Source of the DNA: Hyperoodon ampullatus
Taxonomy: Eukaryota; Chordata; Mammalia; Artiodactyla; Ziphiidae
Length of the DNA: 64,000 nucleotides
Assembly (NCBI GenBank): GCA_949752795.1
Contig: OX457074.1
Span: 7,701,527-7,765,526, forward strand
Direction: 5' to 3'
The notes under the pieces are model-generated. The model did no database searches and was not told the DNA's origin. It saw only the letters and a program-made list of their open reading frames with translations. The first letter of the stretch is position 1. Every line of letters begins with the position of its first letter. Positions 45,871 to 55,059 of this stretch are shown here, piece after piece. A program made the position numbers and the translations under genes.

Positions 45871-47117
45871 TGTGCTGGTCATAGGTCTGGGGTCTTGGAG
45901 TCCGTGTTCTTCTTCCCCAGAATGCCCATCAGCCCTTCATCCAGGCCCAGGCACCTGGTTCTTGATTCTTGGTCCAGACTCCATCCTTCCTGCGTTGCTT
46001 CCTGTGGCTTCTTCCTCTCGATTCCAGGCTCACGAGGGCCTGGGTGCGCTGGCTCACCCGATGTGGGGGCAGGGGCAGGAAGGCTTTGAGCTCAGCCTTC
46101 CCCCTGGATCTCCTGTCCAGGTGGGTGTCACTGAGTCTCTCCAAATGTCCTCATTCAGCACTACATATTTCATGGTGCTTGGTGAGTGCTTGGAGCATTT
46201 TTCCTCCCCCCAGGTTTTTGGCCATGCTCTTGTCTAAGGCTCTAAAGATTCTCTGTTTTCAGACAATAAATTACAAGCCTCTAAGTATTCCAGAGATTTG
46301 GGAAGGAAGAAACTCAGCAGCACCGAGGCCCGAGGAAGATTTGGACCTGACCCAAGAGTTCCTGGCATCCTGGTTCATCTGTCCCCTAAGGCATCTGCTC
46401 TCCCACTTCTCTGACCAGCTGGCGTGTAAATTATCTCCCAATTCTTCCCAAGGAAAATAGAAAAGAGAGGAGTGGGGAATCAGAGAGAGAGAGAGAGGAA
46501 AGAAATACCAAAACCTGGGGGAGAGAATAATAATCCCTCCTACCTGTGATCACTTTAGAGTTTCGAGGAGTACCTAGCACCTTCGACCAGACAAAAGGGG
46601 CCCCTGATTTGTGTGCTCAGCCTCCTCCTGCCACACGTCTCTCCATGGGCCGAACAGTGTGCAAGGCCAAGGGGATGCACCCACTAGCACCAATGCCCCC
46701 CTTCTACACCGTGCTGAGCGTACCTGGGACCCAGGAATGTCCGAGCCTCTCCCAGGATCTGCACAGGCTTCTTCCCCAAATCCATCCTCCCCAGCCGCCC
46801 TCAGAGTGTGGACCTCTAGGTCCCTAGCTGTTTGCAGCGTGTGTATGTACGTGTAGGTTAGAGGTTAGGGCTGGGCGTCCTCCTGCATCTGCATGAAGCC
46901 CTCGTTGTGCAGGATGGAGCCGCGCTGGGAAGGGAAGGGGGGACGAACTGTGGGCTGTGGCGGGCTTCCCCATGCCGTGGTGTTCCAAGTTCTACTCCAA
47001 GGAGTCCAGGAACTCTGAATTCAGGCCTGGTCTTCCAGATTATGATATTTTCTTAAATATTATCATAGAATATTTGTCAAGTTTGGAGGATAACACATAT
47101 TTCATCTAAGAGTTTGT
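45871..47117. other. Unique GC-rich sequence, no gene recognised
   Basis: Overlapping open frames up to 163 codons (45969-46460 +) have no recognisable domain. AT-rich from 47040 on. Confidence 0.4.
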
Positions 47118-47123
47118 TAGACT

Positions 47124-47131
<8 letters not shown>

Positions 47132-47158
<27 letters not shown>

Positions 47159-47348
47159 GGTACGCGGGCCGCTCACTGTTGTGGCCTCTCCCATTGCGGA
47201 GCACAGGCTCCGGACGCGCAGGCTCAGCGGCCATGGCTCACGGGCCCAGCCGCTCCGCGGCATGTGGGATCTTCCCGGACCGGGGCACGAACCCGTGTCC
47301 CCTGCATCGGCAGGCAGACTCTCAACCACTGCGCCACCAGGGAAGCCC
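47132..47348 (-). mobile_element. CHR SINE, young subfamily
   Basis: Full body. Perfect 14-bp TSD TAGACTTGATTTTT at 47118-47131 and 47349-47362. Confidence 0.96.
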
Positions 47349-47489
47349 TAGACTTGATTTTTAACCCAAGGATTTAGACACACGCAGAGGAGCCCCTATC
47401 TGTACTGTGGCCCCAGGCCCTGCCACTGTTAGGGGCGGGCCTGGTTTCCAAAACACCTCTGGTCTCCTCTAAGCCTGTGAGCTGGGTCT

Positions 47490-47585
47490 GATCATTTTCA
47501 CTTCCAGATGAAGACTCTGAGGCTCAGGGAGGTTAAGACACTGGCCTGAGTCTGCATAGCTGGAAAATGGCAGAACTTCAAGGTG
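47490..47585 (-). mobile_element. MIR SINE fragment
   Basis: 'cagatgaagactctgaggctcagggaggttaagacactggcctgagtctgcatagctgg'. Confidence 0.8.
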
Positions 47586-48400
47586 AAATCAAACCCTCCG
47601 ACTGTACTGCTGGCTCTTCCTACTGCCTGGACCTCCTTCCTGCCATGGGGAGCCGCTTCTGTTTTGGGAGGTGGTGTCTTGCTCCTCTGTGGGTGCCCAG
47701 GCTGAGTGGTGAGCCAGGTGGAAGGGGGCACACACAGGCTGGGAATATACTGGACAGACTCACCCCAGCAGAGGAGGCTCTAAACTGGGGTCAACCAAGT
47801 AGAGCTCCCACTTAGAAGAAAGAAAAATGAGAACCTTGTCTCCTGTCAGATTGGCAGGTCCCCACAGCTCCTATTTCAAAACCATAACCTCATCAAGCTC
47901 CCCCTCCACCCCCCTAAAGCCTCCCCTCTCTCAACAAACTGAGAGTTTTCCATTGTAGAGGAGGGAAGAAATGCGTCTCTAATCCTCTTTGTTCCATGAT
48001 TTCATCTCCTTCTCTCTCTCCTCCCTGGGGGCTCCAGGCAAACAGTTGGAGGAGGGAAGGTGGGGCAGGGAGGAGAGCCAACACTTTTTTCATGGTGGGG
48101 CGGGGGGAGGAACATTCTGGGCTTTGGGCAGGAGGGAGGGGAGCTGGAAGGGCTCATCCATCCCCTCCCCCAGCCGCCAACCAGAGCTGGAAACCTGGGA
48201 GACTTCCCCTCCCCTTCCCTCTGCCCAAGCCCACGCACCACCGATTGCACCTCCTTGACTCCATCCCCAGTGCTCCATCGCGAACACAGTCGCTGCCTGA
48301 GCGTGAGCCTCATCGCTCATTCCTCACCGGATTTTGCAACAGCTGCCTAAGGGGCCTCCCAGACTCCAGTGCCATCTACCATGGGCCCATCCTCCACTCA
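47586..48400. other. Unique GC-rich sequence, no gene recognised
   Basis: Contains 'gaggggagctggaagggctc'-type purine runs and C-rich runs. Open frames on both strands are low complexity. Confidence 0.4.
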
Positions 48401-48650
48401 GCTGCCCAAGTGAGCCTCAGAGGCTCCACATCACCCACAGGAGAGAGCCCAAGCTCCTAGGTGGTACTCAAGGCCCTCCTGTCCTCCCCCTGCATCCTCT
48501 CCAAACTCGGTTGTCACGGTGTCCTACCACGTTTTGTTTTTCTAATCATCTACTTACTTCTCACCCACTAAGCCCCTTGAAGGAGGAATCTTCTCCGCAT
48601 TTTTACATTTTTGCTTTTCCAGGCCCTAGCAAAGCTCTTGGCCGATCAGC
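48401..48650 (+). mobile_element. L2 LINE fragment
   Basis: 'gtggtactcaaggccctcctgtcctccccctgc' and 'ctaagccccttgaaggaggaatcttc' are L2-like. Diverged. Confidence 0.55.
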
Positions 48651-48793
48651 CTTACCCTCCCATTCGGGGAAGCCAGGCAAGCCCTCTACCCACAAACCCC
48701 ATCTCTCATGTACCTGCTCCCCGTCTTTTCCTGCTGCCCGACGTGACCCCACTGCAGAGCTTTTCTTTTCTTGTGTTGAAAGATGGCAAATGA

Positions 48794-48919
48794 GGGAATT
48801 CCCTAGCAGTCCAGTGGTTAGGACTCGGTGCTTTCACTGCCAGGGCCCGGGTTCGATCCCTGGTTGGGGAACTATAGATGCCTGCAAGACTTGCTGAGTG
48901 GCCAAAAAAAAAAAAAAAA
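48794..48919 (+). mobile_element. CHR-type SINE, short older subfamily
   Basis: GGGAATTCCCTAGCAGTCCAG to 'gctgagtggcc' plus A17. TSD GGCAAATGA at 48785-48793 and 48920-48928. Confidence 0.92.
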
Positions 48920-48928
48920 GGCAAATGA

Positions 48929-49483
48929 ACATGCATATCAACTTTTGCTCCCTCCCAAACCCAAATCCCATGTAAACAACGGATTTGCATTTTTGTTAAA
49001 GGCATAAATCCACAAGAACAAGAAGACCAGGAGAGGAAAGCAATATGCAACAGAAGAAAACTGAATCTTACACCAGCCCTGGGGAAAACTGAGAACCCAT
49101 CTGATTTTCATGCCCTGAATTTCAGGAATGGTGGCCTTGGGGAACCTCTGGATCCTCTGGGGAGATGGGTGAGTGCTCAACTCAGGCAGATGGGTTGGAA
49201 ATCTGAGAAACAGTCCCAGGTCCCTCCCACGCTCTGAACAGTTGGTGGTGCAGGACTTCTCAGGGTCTTTAAGAAGCTGATGTGCAGTTATATTGAGACC
49301 GTCCACAAATGGGATTCATTAGGCAGCATTTTATAAACAGATTTATATCTGAGACATTTTTTTCCCTCTCACTTGTAAACATCTTGAGGCAACATAGCTT
49401 GGGCAATGATGTTAAAACTTGCCAGCGGCTGGGAGGTGGGGTGGGAGTGAGACAGGCTGGGACCTGGGACCCTTTGCTGCAGT
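48929..49483. other. Unique sequence, nothing recognised
   Basis: AT-richer, with no named repeat up to the LTR. Confidence 0.4.
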
Positions 49484-49915
49484 GTTTGTACCCGGACCAA
49501 AGCAATAAAATACAAAGAGACTATAAGGGACTAAAAATAACTGTGTGTGTGCTTGGTCAGGGCAAACTCTGGACAACAAGATACAAAAAGACCAAGCAAA
49601 ACCCAACTGCCACTTCTGAAGAGCTGGGAGCAAAAGCAGGGTACTGCACATGCCCCCTGCACTCAACACCACCAAAGGGGTGGGCAGACCCCCTGAGCCG
49701 CCCTTCTGGCCCGACCCCCTGGACACACCCCTACCCTCATCTCATATAAGGAACCAGCTTCCTGGTTCCTTGTTCCTTACAAGCAAGGGAACCTGTTACT
49801 TGTTTCCACTCCCCCTTGCTGCAGCAGGGGCCCCAATAAAGCCTTGCCTGAATTTCTTGTCTGGCCTCTAGTCATTCTATTGGTTGGGGAAGGCCAAGAA
49901 CCCTGACCAGTAACA
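49484..49915 (+). mobile_element. Class I ERV-type solo LTR
   Basis: TATA-like CATATAAGG at 49743, AATAAA at 49835-49840 followed by a 'cttgtctggcc' GT-rich region, and end ..CCAGTAACA. The start is probably TGTTTGTACC at 49484 (flank GCAG vs GGAG). An alternative start is TGAGACAGG at 49449, preceded by GGAG, which would give a perfect 4-bp TSD with 49916-49919. No internal retroviral genes are present. Confidence 0.75.
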
Positions 49916-49984
49916 GGAGCACATGTCAGAGGTTAGTCCAAGTCACCCTTAGAGCAACCTCTTCACTCAGGCCAATTAAGTCTG

Positions 49985-50060
49985 ATCCTTCATTCATTCA
50001 TTCATTCATCAAATGTTTATTAAATGCCAGTCTGGGCATAGGGTGAAAACAAAGATGAAT
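49985..50060 (-). mobile_element. L2 LINE 3' end with (ATTC)n
   Basis: 'cattcattcattcattcatcaaatgtttattaaatgccag' is the reverse L2 terminus. Confidence 0.7.
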
Positions 50061-50440
50061 AAGACACAGTTTCCACTTTTGGGGGACTGACCTCCTGGTG
50101 GGGAAGTAATCAACTGTCTGTTCCCATTTAGGTAACAGAAGGACCTAGCCCTTTCCCTTCCTCTCTCCAGAACCAACTTCCTCTAGAATATTCAGGGAGA
50201 ATATTCTCCCTTGGGCTCCTGGATCATTCAGTTCTCTGTGCATCTTCTCTCTCAGCTCTCACCTGGCTCCACCTCTGTGAACCCGCCCAGTTTTCTCTGG
50301 GGCCTCGTTCAACTTGCTGCTGGTCATCAGAGCTCCCCTAACATAGGCTGGTGTGTGTCTTATAGATTCTCACTCCAGGTTTAAGATAATATGGGGTTTC
50401 CAGACAGGAAACCACTTGAAATTGAAAATCATCTATTGCT
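50061..50440. other. Unique sequence, nothing recognised
   Basis: Possible L2 continuation to 50350, too diverged to assign. Confidence 0.35.
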
Positions 50441-50444
50441 AGAC

Positions 50445-50830
50445 CAGGTGTCAGCAAACTTTTTCTGTTAAGGACCAAATAATAAACATTTTAGGCTTAT
50501 GGACCAACAAGCAAAATCAAGCATATTATGTATAGTATGCTTATATAACAACAGAGAAAGCAAACTTCCATACATTTTTTATTAATGAAATTCAATGTAT
50601 AGTAATAATTGAGTACATTTCTTTGTAACACAGGTCTACGAAGGAGAAGAATGGAATTATTTGGGGGGGGGATATAACATTTTGCTTAGTTGGTTCAAAG
50701 TTAGTGTTTCCCATCATCAAACGGACATGATCATCTGTAAAAAACAGTTTTTAGCTCACGGGCCTTACAAAGACATGTGGCAGGTGGATTTGGCCCATGG
50801 ACCGTAGGTTGTGACCCTTGGGCTAGACAT
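50445..50830 (+). mobile_element. hAT-Charlie-type element
   Basis: 'ccaggtgtcagcaaactttttctgttaaggaccaaataataaacattttaggc' on the left and 'ggatttggcccatggaccgtaggttgtgacccttgg' on the right. The middle is expanded by unrelated AT-rich sequence. Confidence 0.75.
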
Positions 50831-51062
50831 CCATCAGCCATTCCCTGCCTCCCTGTAGGCATTGCTCTGTCTTCAAGTTGTCTTCTCCAGACCTTTCCTC
50901 CCATCTCCTCTCCACCTGCCCTCAGGTCCCCATCCCACAGTGTTTCCTTATTATGTAGAGCATTTAAATCTTGTTAGGCTAAATCTTTTGTATGTATCAG
51001 CAAGTTACATCAGGAGCCAAGTCCAGCCTGCTGTCTGTTAGTGTACAGTCTAGGAGCTAAGA

Positions 51063-51073
51063 ATATATATATA

Positions 51074-51104
<31 letters not shown>
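51063..51104. repeat. (AT)n microsatellite
   Basis: About 20 AT units with one GC, directly abutting a SINE poly-T. A second AT run, 51316-51334, borders the other end of the SINE. Confidence 0.95.
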
Positions 51105-51121
<17 letters not shown>

Positions 51122-51315
51122 TGGCAGTACGTGGGCCTCTCACTGCTGTGGCCTCTCCCATTGCAGAGCACAGGCTCTGGACGTGCAGGCTCAGCGGCCA
51201 TGGCTCACGGGCCCAGCCGCTCCGCGGCATGTGGGATCCTCCCGGACCAGGGCACAAACCTGTGTCCCCTGCATCAGCAGGTGGACCCTCAACCACTGTG
51301 CCACCAGGGAAGCCC
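51105..51315 (-). mobile_element. CHR SINE inserted in (AT)n
   Basis: Full body from poly-T and 'gcagtacgtgggcctctcactg' to 'ccaccagggaagccc'. The TSD cannot be delimited inside the AT repeat. Confidence 0.92.
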
Positions 51316-51334
51316 TATATATATATATATATAT

Positions 51335-51600
51335 TTTTTTTTTAATAGCTTTATTGGGAGAGCATTCACATACCATGTAATTCACCCATTTAAAGTGTGT
51401 ATGTCAGTGGTGTTTAGTATAGTCACAGATACGTGCAACCATCACCACGGTCAATTTAGAATATTTTCATCACTCCGATAAGAAACCCCATACCCTTCCA
51501 CAGTCCCCGTTCCCGACTCCCCCATCATCCTTGTCCTAAGCAATCACTAATTTACCTTCTATCTCTATTAAGAATACTTTTTACATTTTAAAGTAGTTTT
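51335..51600 (-). mobile_element. Old L1 (L1M-type) 3' UTR
   Basis: 'agctttattgggagagcattcacataccatgtaattcacccatttaaagtgtgtatg' and 'cgtgcaaccatcaccacggtcaatttagaatattttcatcac' match an old L1 3' UTR in reverse. Confidence 0.85.
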
Positions 51601-51997
51601 TATTTTCTTTTATTTACTTACCTTTTTAAAGACATTATTTATTTATTTATTTATTTCTGGCTGCGTCAGGTCTTCGTTGTGGCATGTGGGATCTTTGCTG
51701 AGGCATGTGGGCTCTTCGTTGTGGTGCGTGGGCTTCTCTCTAGTTGTGGCGTGTGGGTTTTCTCTTCTCTAGTTGTGGTGTGCAGGCTCCAGGACGCGTG
51801 GGCTCTGTAGTTGTGGCTCACGGGCTCTGTAGTCGTGGCGCGCGGGCTCTAGCTGGGGCATGCAATCTCAGTAGTTGGGGCGTGTGGGCTTAGTTGCCCC
51901 GCGGCATGTGGGATCTTAGTTCCCTGACCAGGGATCAAACCCCCGTCCCCTGCATTGGGAGGCAGATTCTTTACCACTGGACCACCAGGAATGTCCC
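51601..51997 (-). mobile_element. CHR SINE, long type (copy A)
   Basis: (TTTA)n-rich tail, 'tggctgcgtcaggtcttcgttgtgg' to 'ctggaccaccaggaatgtccc', about 400 bp with extra internal repeats of the 'agttgtggcgcgcgggctct' motif. Target copies TAAAGTAGTTTT at 51589-51600 and TAAGGTGTTTTT at 51998-52009. Confidence 0.88.
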
Positions 51998-52009
51998 TAA
52001 GGTGTTTTT

Positions 52010-52234
52010 TGGGTTTTTTTGTTTTTTGTTTTTTTGGCTGCGTTGGGTTTTCGTTGCTGCGCGCAGGCTTTCTCTAGTTGCGGAGCACGGGGTCTAGGCG
52101 TGCAGGCTTCAGTAGTTGTGGCGCACGGGCTTAGTTGCTCCGCGGCATGTGAGATCTTCCCAGACTAGGGATCGAACCTGTGTCCCCTGCATTGGCAGGC
52201 AGATTCTTAACCACTGCACCACCAGGGAAGCCCC
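52010..52234 (-). mobile_element. CHR SINE, long type (copy B)
   Basis: 'ggctgcgttgggttttcgttgctgcgcgcaggctttc' to 'ctgcaccaccagggaagccc'. Flanked by TAAGGTGTTTTT (51998-52009) and TAAAGTGGTTTT (52235-52246), the same target as copy A. Confidence 0.88.
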
Positions 52235-52299
52235 TAAAGTGGTTTTGAAAAAATCAAAAAAGAAGATTTCGTGACATGTGAAAATTACATGGAATTCAA

Positions 52300-52480
52300 A
52301 TTTCAATGTTTGTAAAGTTTTATTGGCACACAGCCACACTCATTTGTTTATGTAATTGTCCAGGGCTGCTTTCTGTGCTAGGAGGGCAGAGTTGAGTAGT
52401 CGCACCAGCGACTCTGTGGCCCTCAAGCCTACAGTATTTACTATATGGCCCTTGACAGAAAAGTTTTCTGACCTCTAATG
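52300..52480 (-). mobile_element. hAT-Charlie-type element
   Basis: 'gtaaagttttattggcacacagccacactcatttgtttatg' to 'tatttactatatggcccttgacagaaaagttttctgacctc'. The least damaged copy of this family in the window. Confidence 0.85.
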
Positions 52481-52562
52481 TGGGCTAGGACTTGGGTAGG
52501 GGTTAGGGAGCAGGGAGGGGGAAGCTTTTTTCCCCAGCCTAATGCACCCATTAGAAGAGCAT

Positions 52563-52605
52563 CTGTAGAGGAACTGAACTGCTGTAGAGGAACTGAACTG
52601 AACTG
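52563..52605. repeat. 19-bp tandem duplication
   Basis: CTGTAGAGGAACTGAACTG repeated exactly at 52563-52581 and 52582-52600, then a further AACTG. Confidence 0.95.
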
Positions 52606-52614
52606 CTCTCCTGG

Positions 52615-52770
52615 GCCAGTGGTTCTTAGATTTCTGTGAGGGGACTTTGGTTCCAATGCTGACTCCTGGGCCTTATTCCAGATGGGTCCAGGGCAGGGAC
52701 AAGGAAGCTGCCTTTTCATCAGCATCTGATGATTCTGAGGCAGGTGGGCCCCAGAGCACACTGGGAAGCC
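52615..52770. mobile_element. Possible MER5-like hAT remnant
   Basis: 'gccagtggttcttagatttctg' and 'atcagcatctgatgattctgaggcaggtgggcc' have the flavour of a MER5-type element but are badly eroded. Confidence 0.35.
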
Positions 52771-52984
52771 CAGTCCCTATCAGTGCACACTCAGATGGCA
52801 ACCCCTCTCATGGAACAAGGATGTTTCCTTCCTGTTCCAGAGGCAGTGACCTTGAGGTGTGAGAAATGCCATGGGCACCTATGTGTGCAGTGAAACAGGA
52901 ACCTGGAGGAGGGGGCTCCTGAGGGAGCACCACCCCCGAGAAGCGGTCCTGAAATTATCTATCTGGTCTCTGGAATGAGCATGT

Positions 52985-53400
52985 AAAAAGGAACTAAGTG
53001 AAGTAACTCAGAAAGAGAAAGACCAATACCATATGATATCACTCATATGTGGAATCTAAAATATGACACAAATCGACGTATCTATGAAACAAAAACAGAC
53101 TCACAGATATAGAGAACAGACTTGTGGCTGCCATAGGGGAGGGGTTGGGAGAGGGAAGGATTGGGAGTTTGGGATTAGCAGAGGCAAACTATTATATATA
53201 GGATGAATAAATAATAAGGTCCTGCTGTATAACACAGGGAACTATAGTCAATATCCTGTGATAAACCAAGATGGAAAAGAATATGAAAAAGAGCAAATAT
53301 ATATGTATAACTGAATCACTTTCCTGTACAGCAGAAATTAACCCAACATTGTAAATCAACTATACTTCAATAACATTTTAAAAAATAAATAGAAAAAAAG
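52985..53400 (+). mobile_element. 5'-truncated L1 3' end
   Basis: 'aagtgaagtaactcagaaagagaaagacc' to 'caactatacttcaataacattttaaaaaataaatagaaaaaaag'. TSD not clear. Confidence 0.88.
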
Positions 53401-53835
53401 AGTAAGGGGCCAGACATACTCATTCTCCTGAAGCCTGTACCAGGCAGGCATCGGCCATAGAAGAAGATTCTGATCAAACACTGAGCAGCCTGGCTGGGGG
53501 CTGACCTGGAAAGCACTTTGTCAATTCTTGGGGGCCGAGGAGCTGTGGGTGAAACATCATACCTACTCAGGCCTCGAGCAGAGTGGCTGCCTCCCCTGCG
53601 CTCCCGGGGGAGAGGGAACCAGTGCTTCAGAGGGACAGACCCAGGCAGGCTCTTTAGAGAGAATCTTCCATCTCTTCTTCCTCTGTATTAAGAAAAATAA
53701 CAAATGTACAGAGAAACAGAAAGACTAGTACAACACAACTAGTATCCCACCACGTGGACCTGACAGGAGTCAGCATTTTGTCACATTCACTTTCTCCCTC
53801 TCTTTCTAGATAGGTAGATAGGTTTCTAAAAATCA
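53401..53835. other. Unique sequence, nothing recognised
   Basis: No repeat or exon supported. Could contain the right end of the old L1 to its right. Confidence 0.35.
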
Positions 53836-53954
53836 TACATTAAAGTTGGCTCTTTGGGTGTACAGTTCTATGAGTTTTAACACATGTATTGATTCGTGTA
53901 ACACACCACAATCAGGATGCACAACAGTTCCATTACCTCAAAACCCCCCGGCGG

Positions 53955-54380
53955 GACTTCCCTGCTGGTCCAGTGGTTAAGAATCTGCCTTCCAGAGCAG
54001 GGGACGCGGGTTTGATCCCTGGTCGTGGAACTAAGATCCTACATGCCATGGGCAACTAAGTCTGTGTGCTCTAGAGCCCGCACCACAACTAGAGAGCCCG
54101 CGGGCAACAAAAGATCCTGCATGATGGGCTTTCCTGGTGGCGCAGTGGTTGAGAGTCCGCCTGCCGATGCAGGGGACACGGGTTCGTGCTCTGGTCTGGG
54201 AGGATCCCACATGCTGCGGAGCGGCTGGGCCCGTGAGCCATGGCCACTGAGCCTGTGCGTCCGGAGCCTGTGCTCCGCGGCGGGAGAGGCCACAACAGTG
54301 AGGCCCGCGTACCGCAAAAAAAAAAAGATCCCGCATGCTGCAAGTAAGACCCGATGCAGCCAAATAAATATAAATATTAA
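53955..54380 (+). mobile_element. CHR SINE, long type, hosting another SINE
   Basis: Head GGGACTTCCCTGCTGGTCCAG and tail 'gcaagtaagacccgatgcagccaaataaatataaatatt'. Split at 54127 by a younger CHR copy. Confidence 0.92.
54127..54322 (+). mobile_element. CHR SINE, young subfamily, inside a CHR SINE
   Basis: Full body. 18-bp TSD AAAAGATCCTGCATGATG at 54109-54126, two mismatches at 54323-54340. Confidence 0.93.
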
Positions 54381-54974
54381 AAAAAAACCCCAAACCAAAC
54401 ACCCCCTGGCATCACCCCTGTATGGACATCCCCTCCCCACATTGATAATCTCTGGCAACCACTGATCCATCCCTACAGTTTTGCCTTTGGGAGAATGTCG
54501 TGAAAATGGAAACACCTTTTGAAACTGGCTCCTTGCACTCAGCATAATACCTTTGAGCTTATCGAAGTGTTTGAGTGTGTCAATAGCTGTTTCCTTTTTA
54601 TTGCTGAATAGTCCTCCCTCATGTGGACGTACCACACTTTGTTTATTCATACACCTCCTGAAGGATATTTGGGTTGCTTCCAGTGTTTGTCAATCATGAA
54701 TAGAGCAGTTAGAAATATCGTGTAAAAGTTTACATATGAATGAAAGACTTCCTTTTTCTAGGGTAGAAACCTAGAATAGAAACCAGGGTGCAGTTTCTGG
54801 ATCCATCATAAGGTGAGTGTATGTTTAACTTTATAGGAAACGGCCAAACTATTCGAGCCATTTCAAAGAATTATAAACACCATAACAATTCATTCCAAAA
54901 TACTTGAGGGTACATTTCCAAGAATAAAAATGTCTCCCCCTCGCAAATCACAATGCCATTGAAAACCAGCAAGT

Positions 54975-55040
54975 AACACCACATTGTAAATCAACTATAC
55001 TTCAATTAAAAAATAAATTTTAAAAATTAAATTAAAAAAT
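54975..55040 (+). mobile_element. 66-bp L1 3' tail insertion
   Basis: 'aacaccacattgtaaatcaactatacttcaattaaaaaataaa' is only the last part of an L1 plus its A-rich tail. TSD ACCAGCAAGT at 54965-54974 and 55041-55050. Confidence 0.85.
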
Positions 55041-55059
55041 ACCAGCAAGTGTCTCTAAT

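Larger units (their letters stand above)
53836..54880 (-). mobile_element. Old L1 (L1M-type) 3' region split by SINEs
   Basis: 'ttaaagttggctctttgggtgtacagttctatgagttttaacac' and 'tttttattgctgaatagtcctccctcatgtggacgtacc' are reverse old-L1 3' UTR and ORF2-end sequences. Interrupted at 53955-54380 by a SINE pair. Confidence 0.85.

Noticed and set aside
48334..48897. 187-codon plus-strand open frame
   Set aside because: Runs through L2-like sequence into a CHR-type SINE; no protein family recognised.
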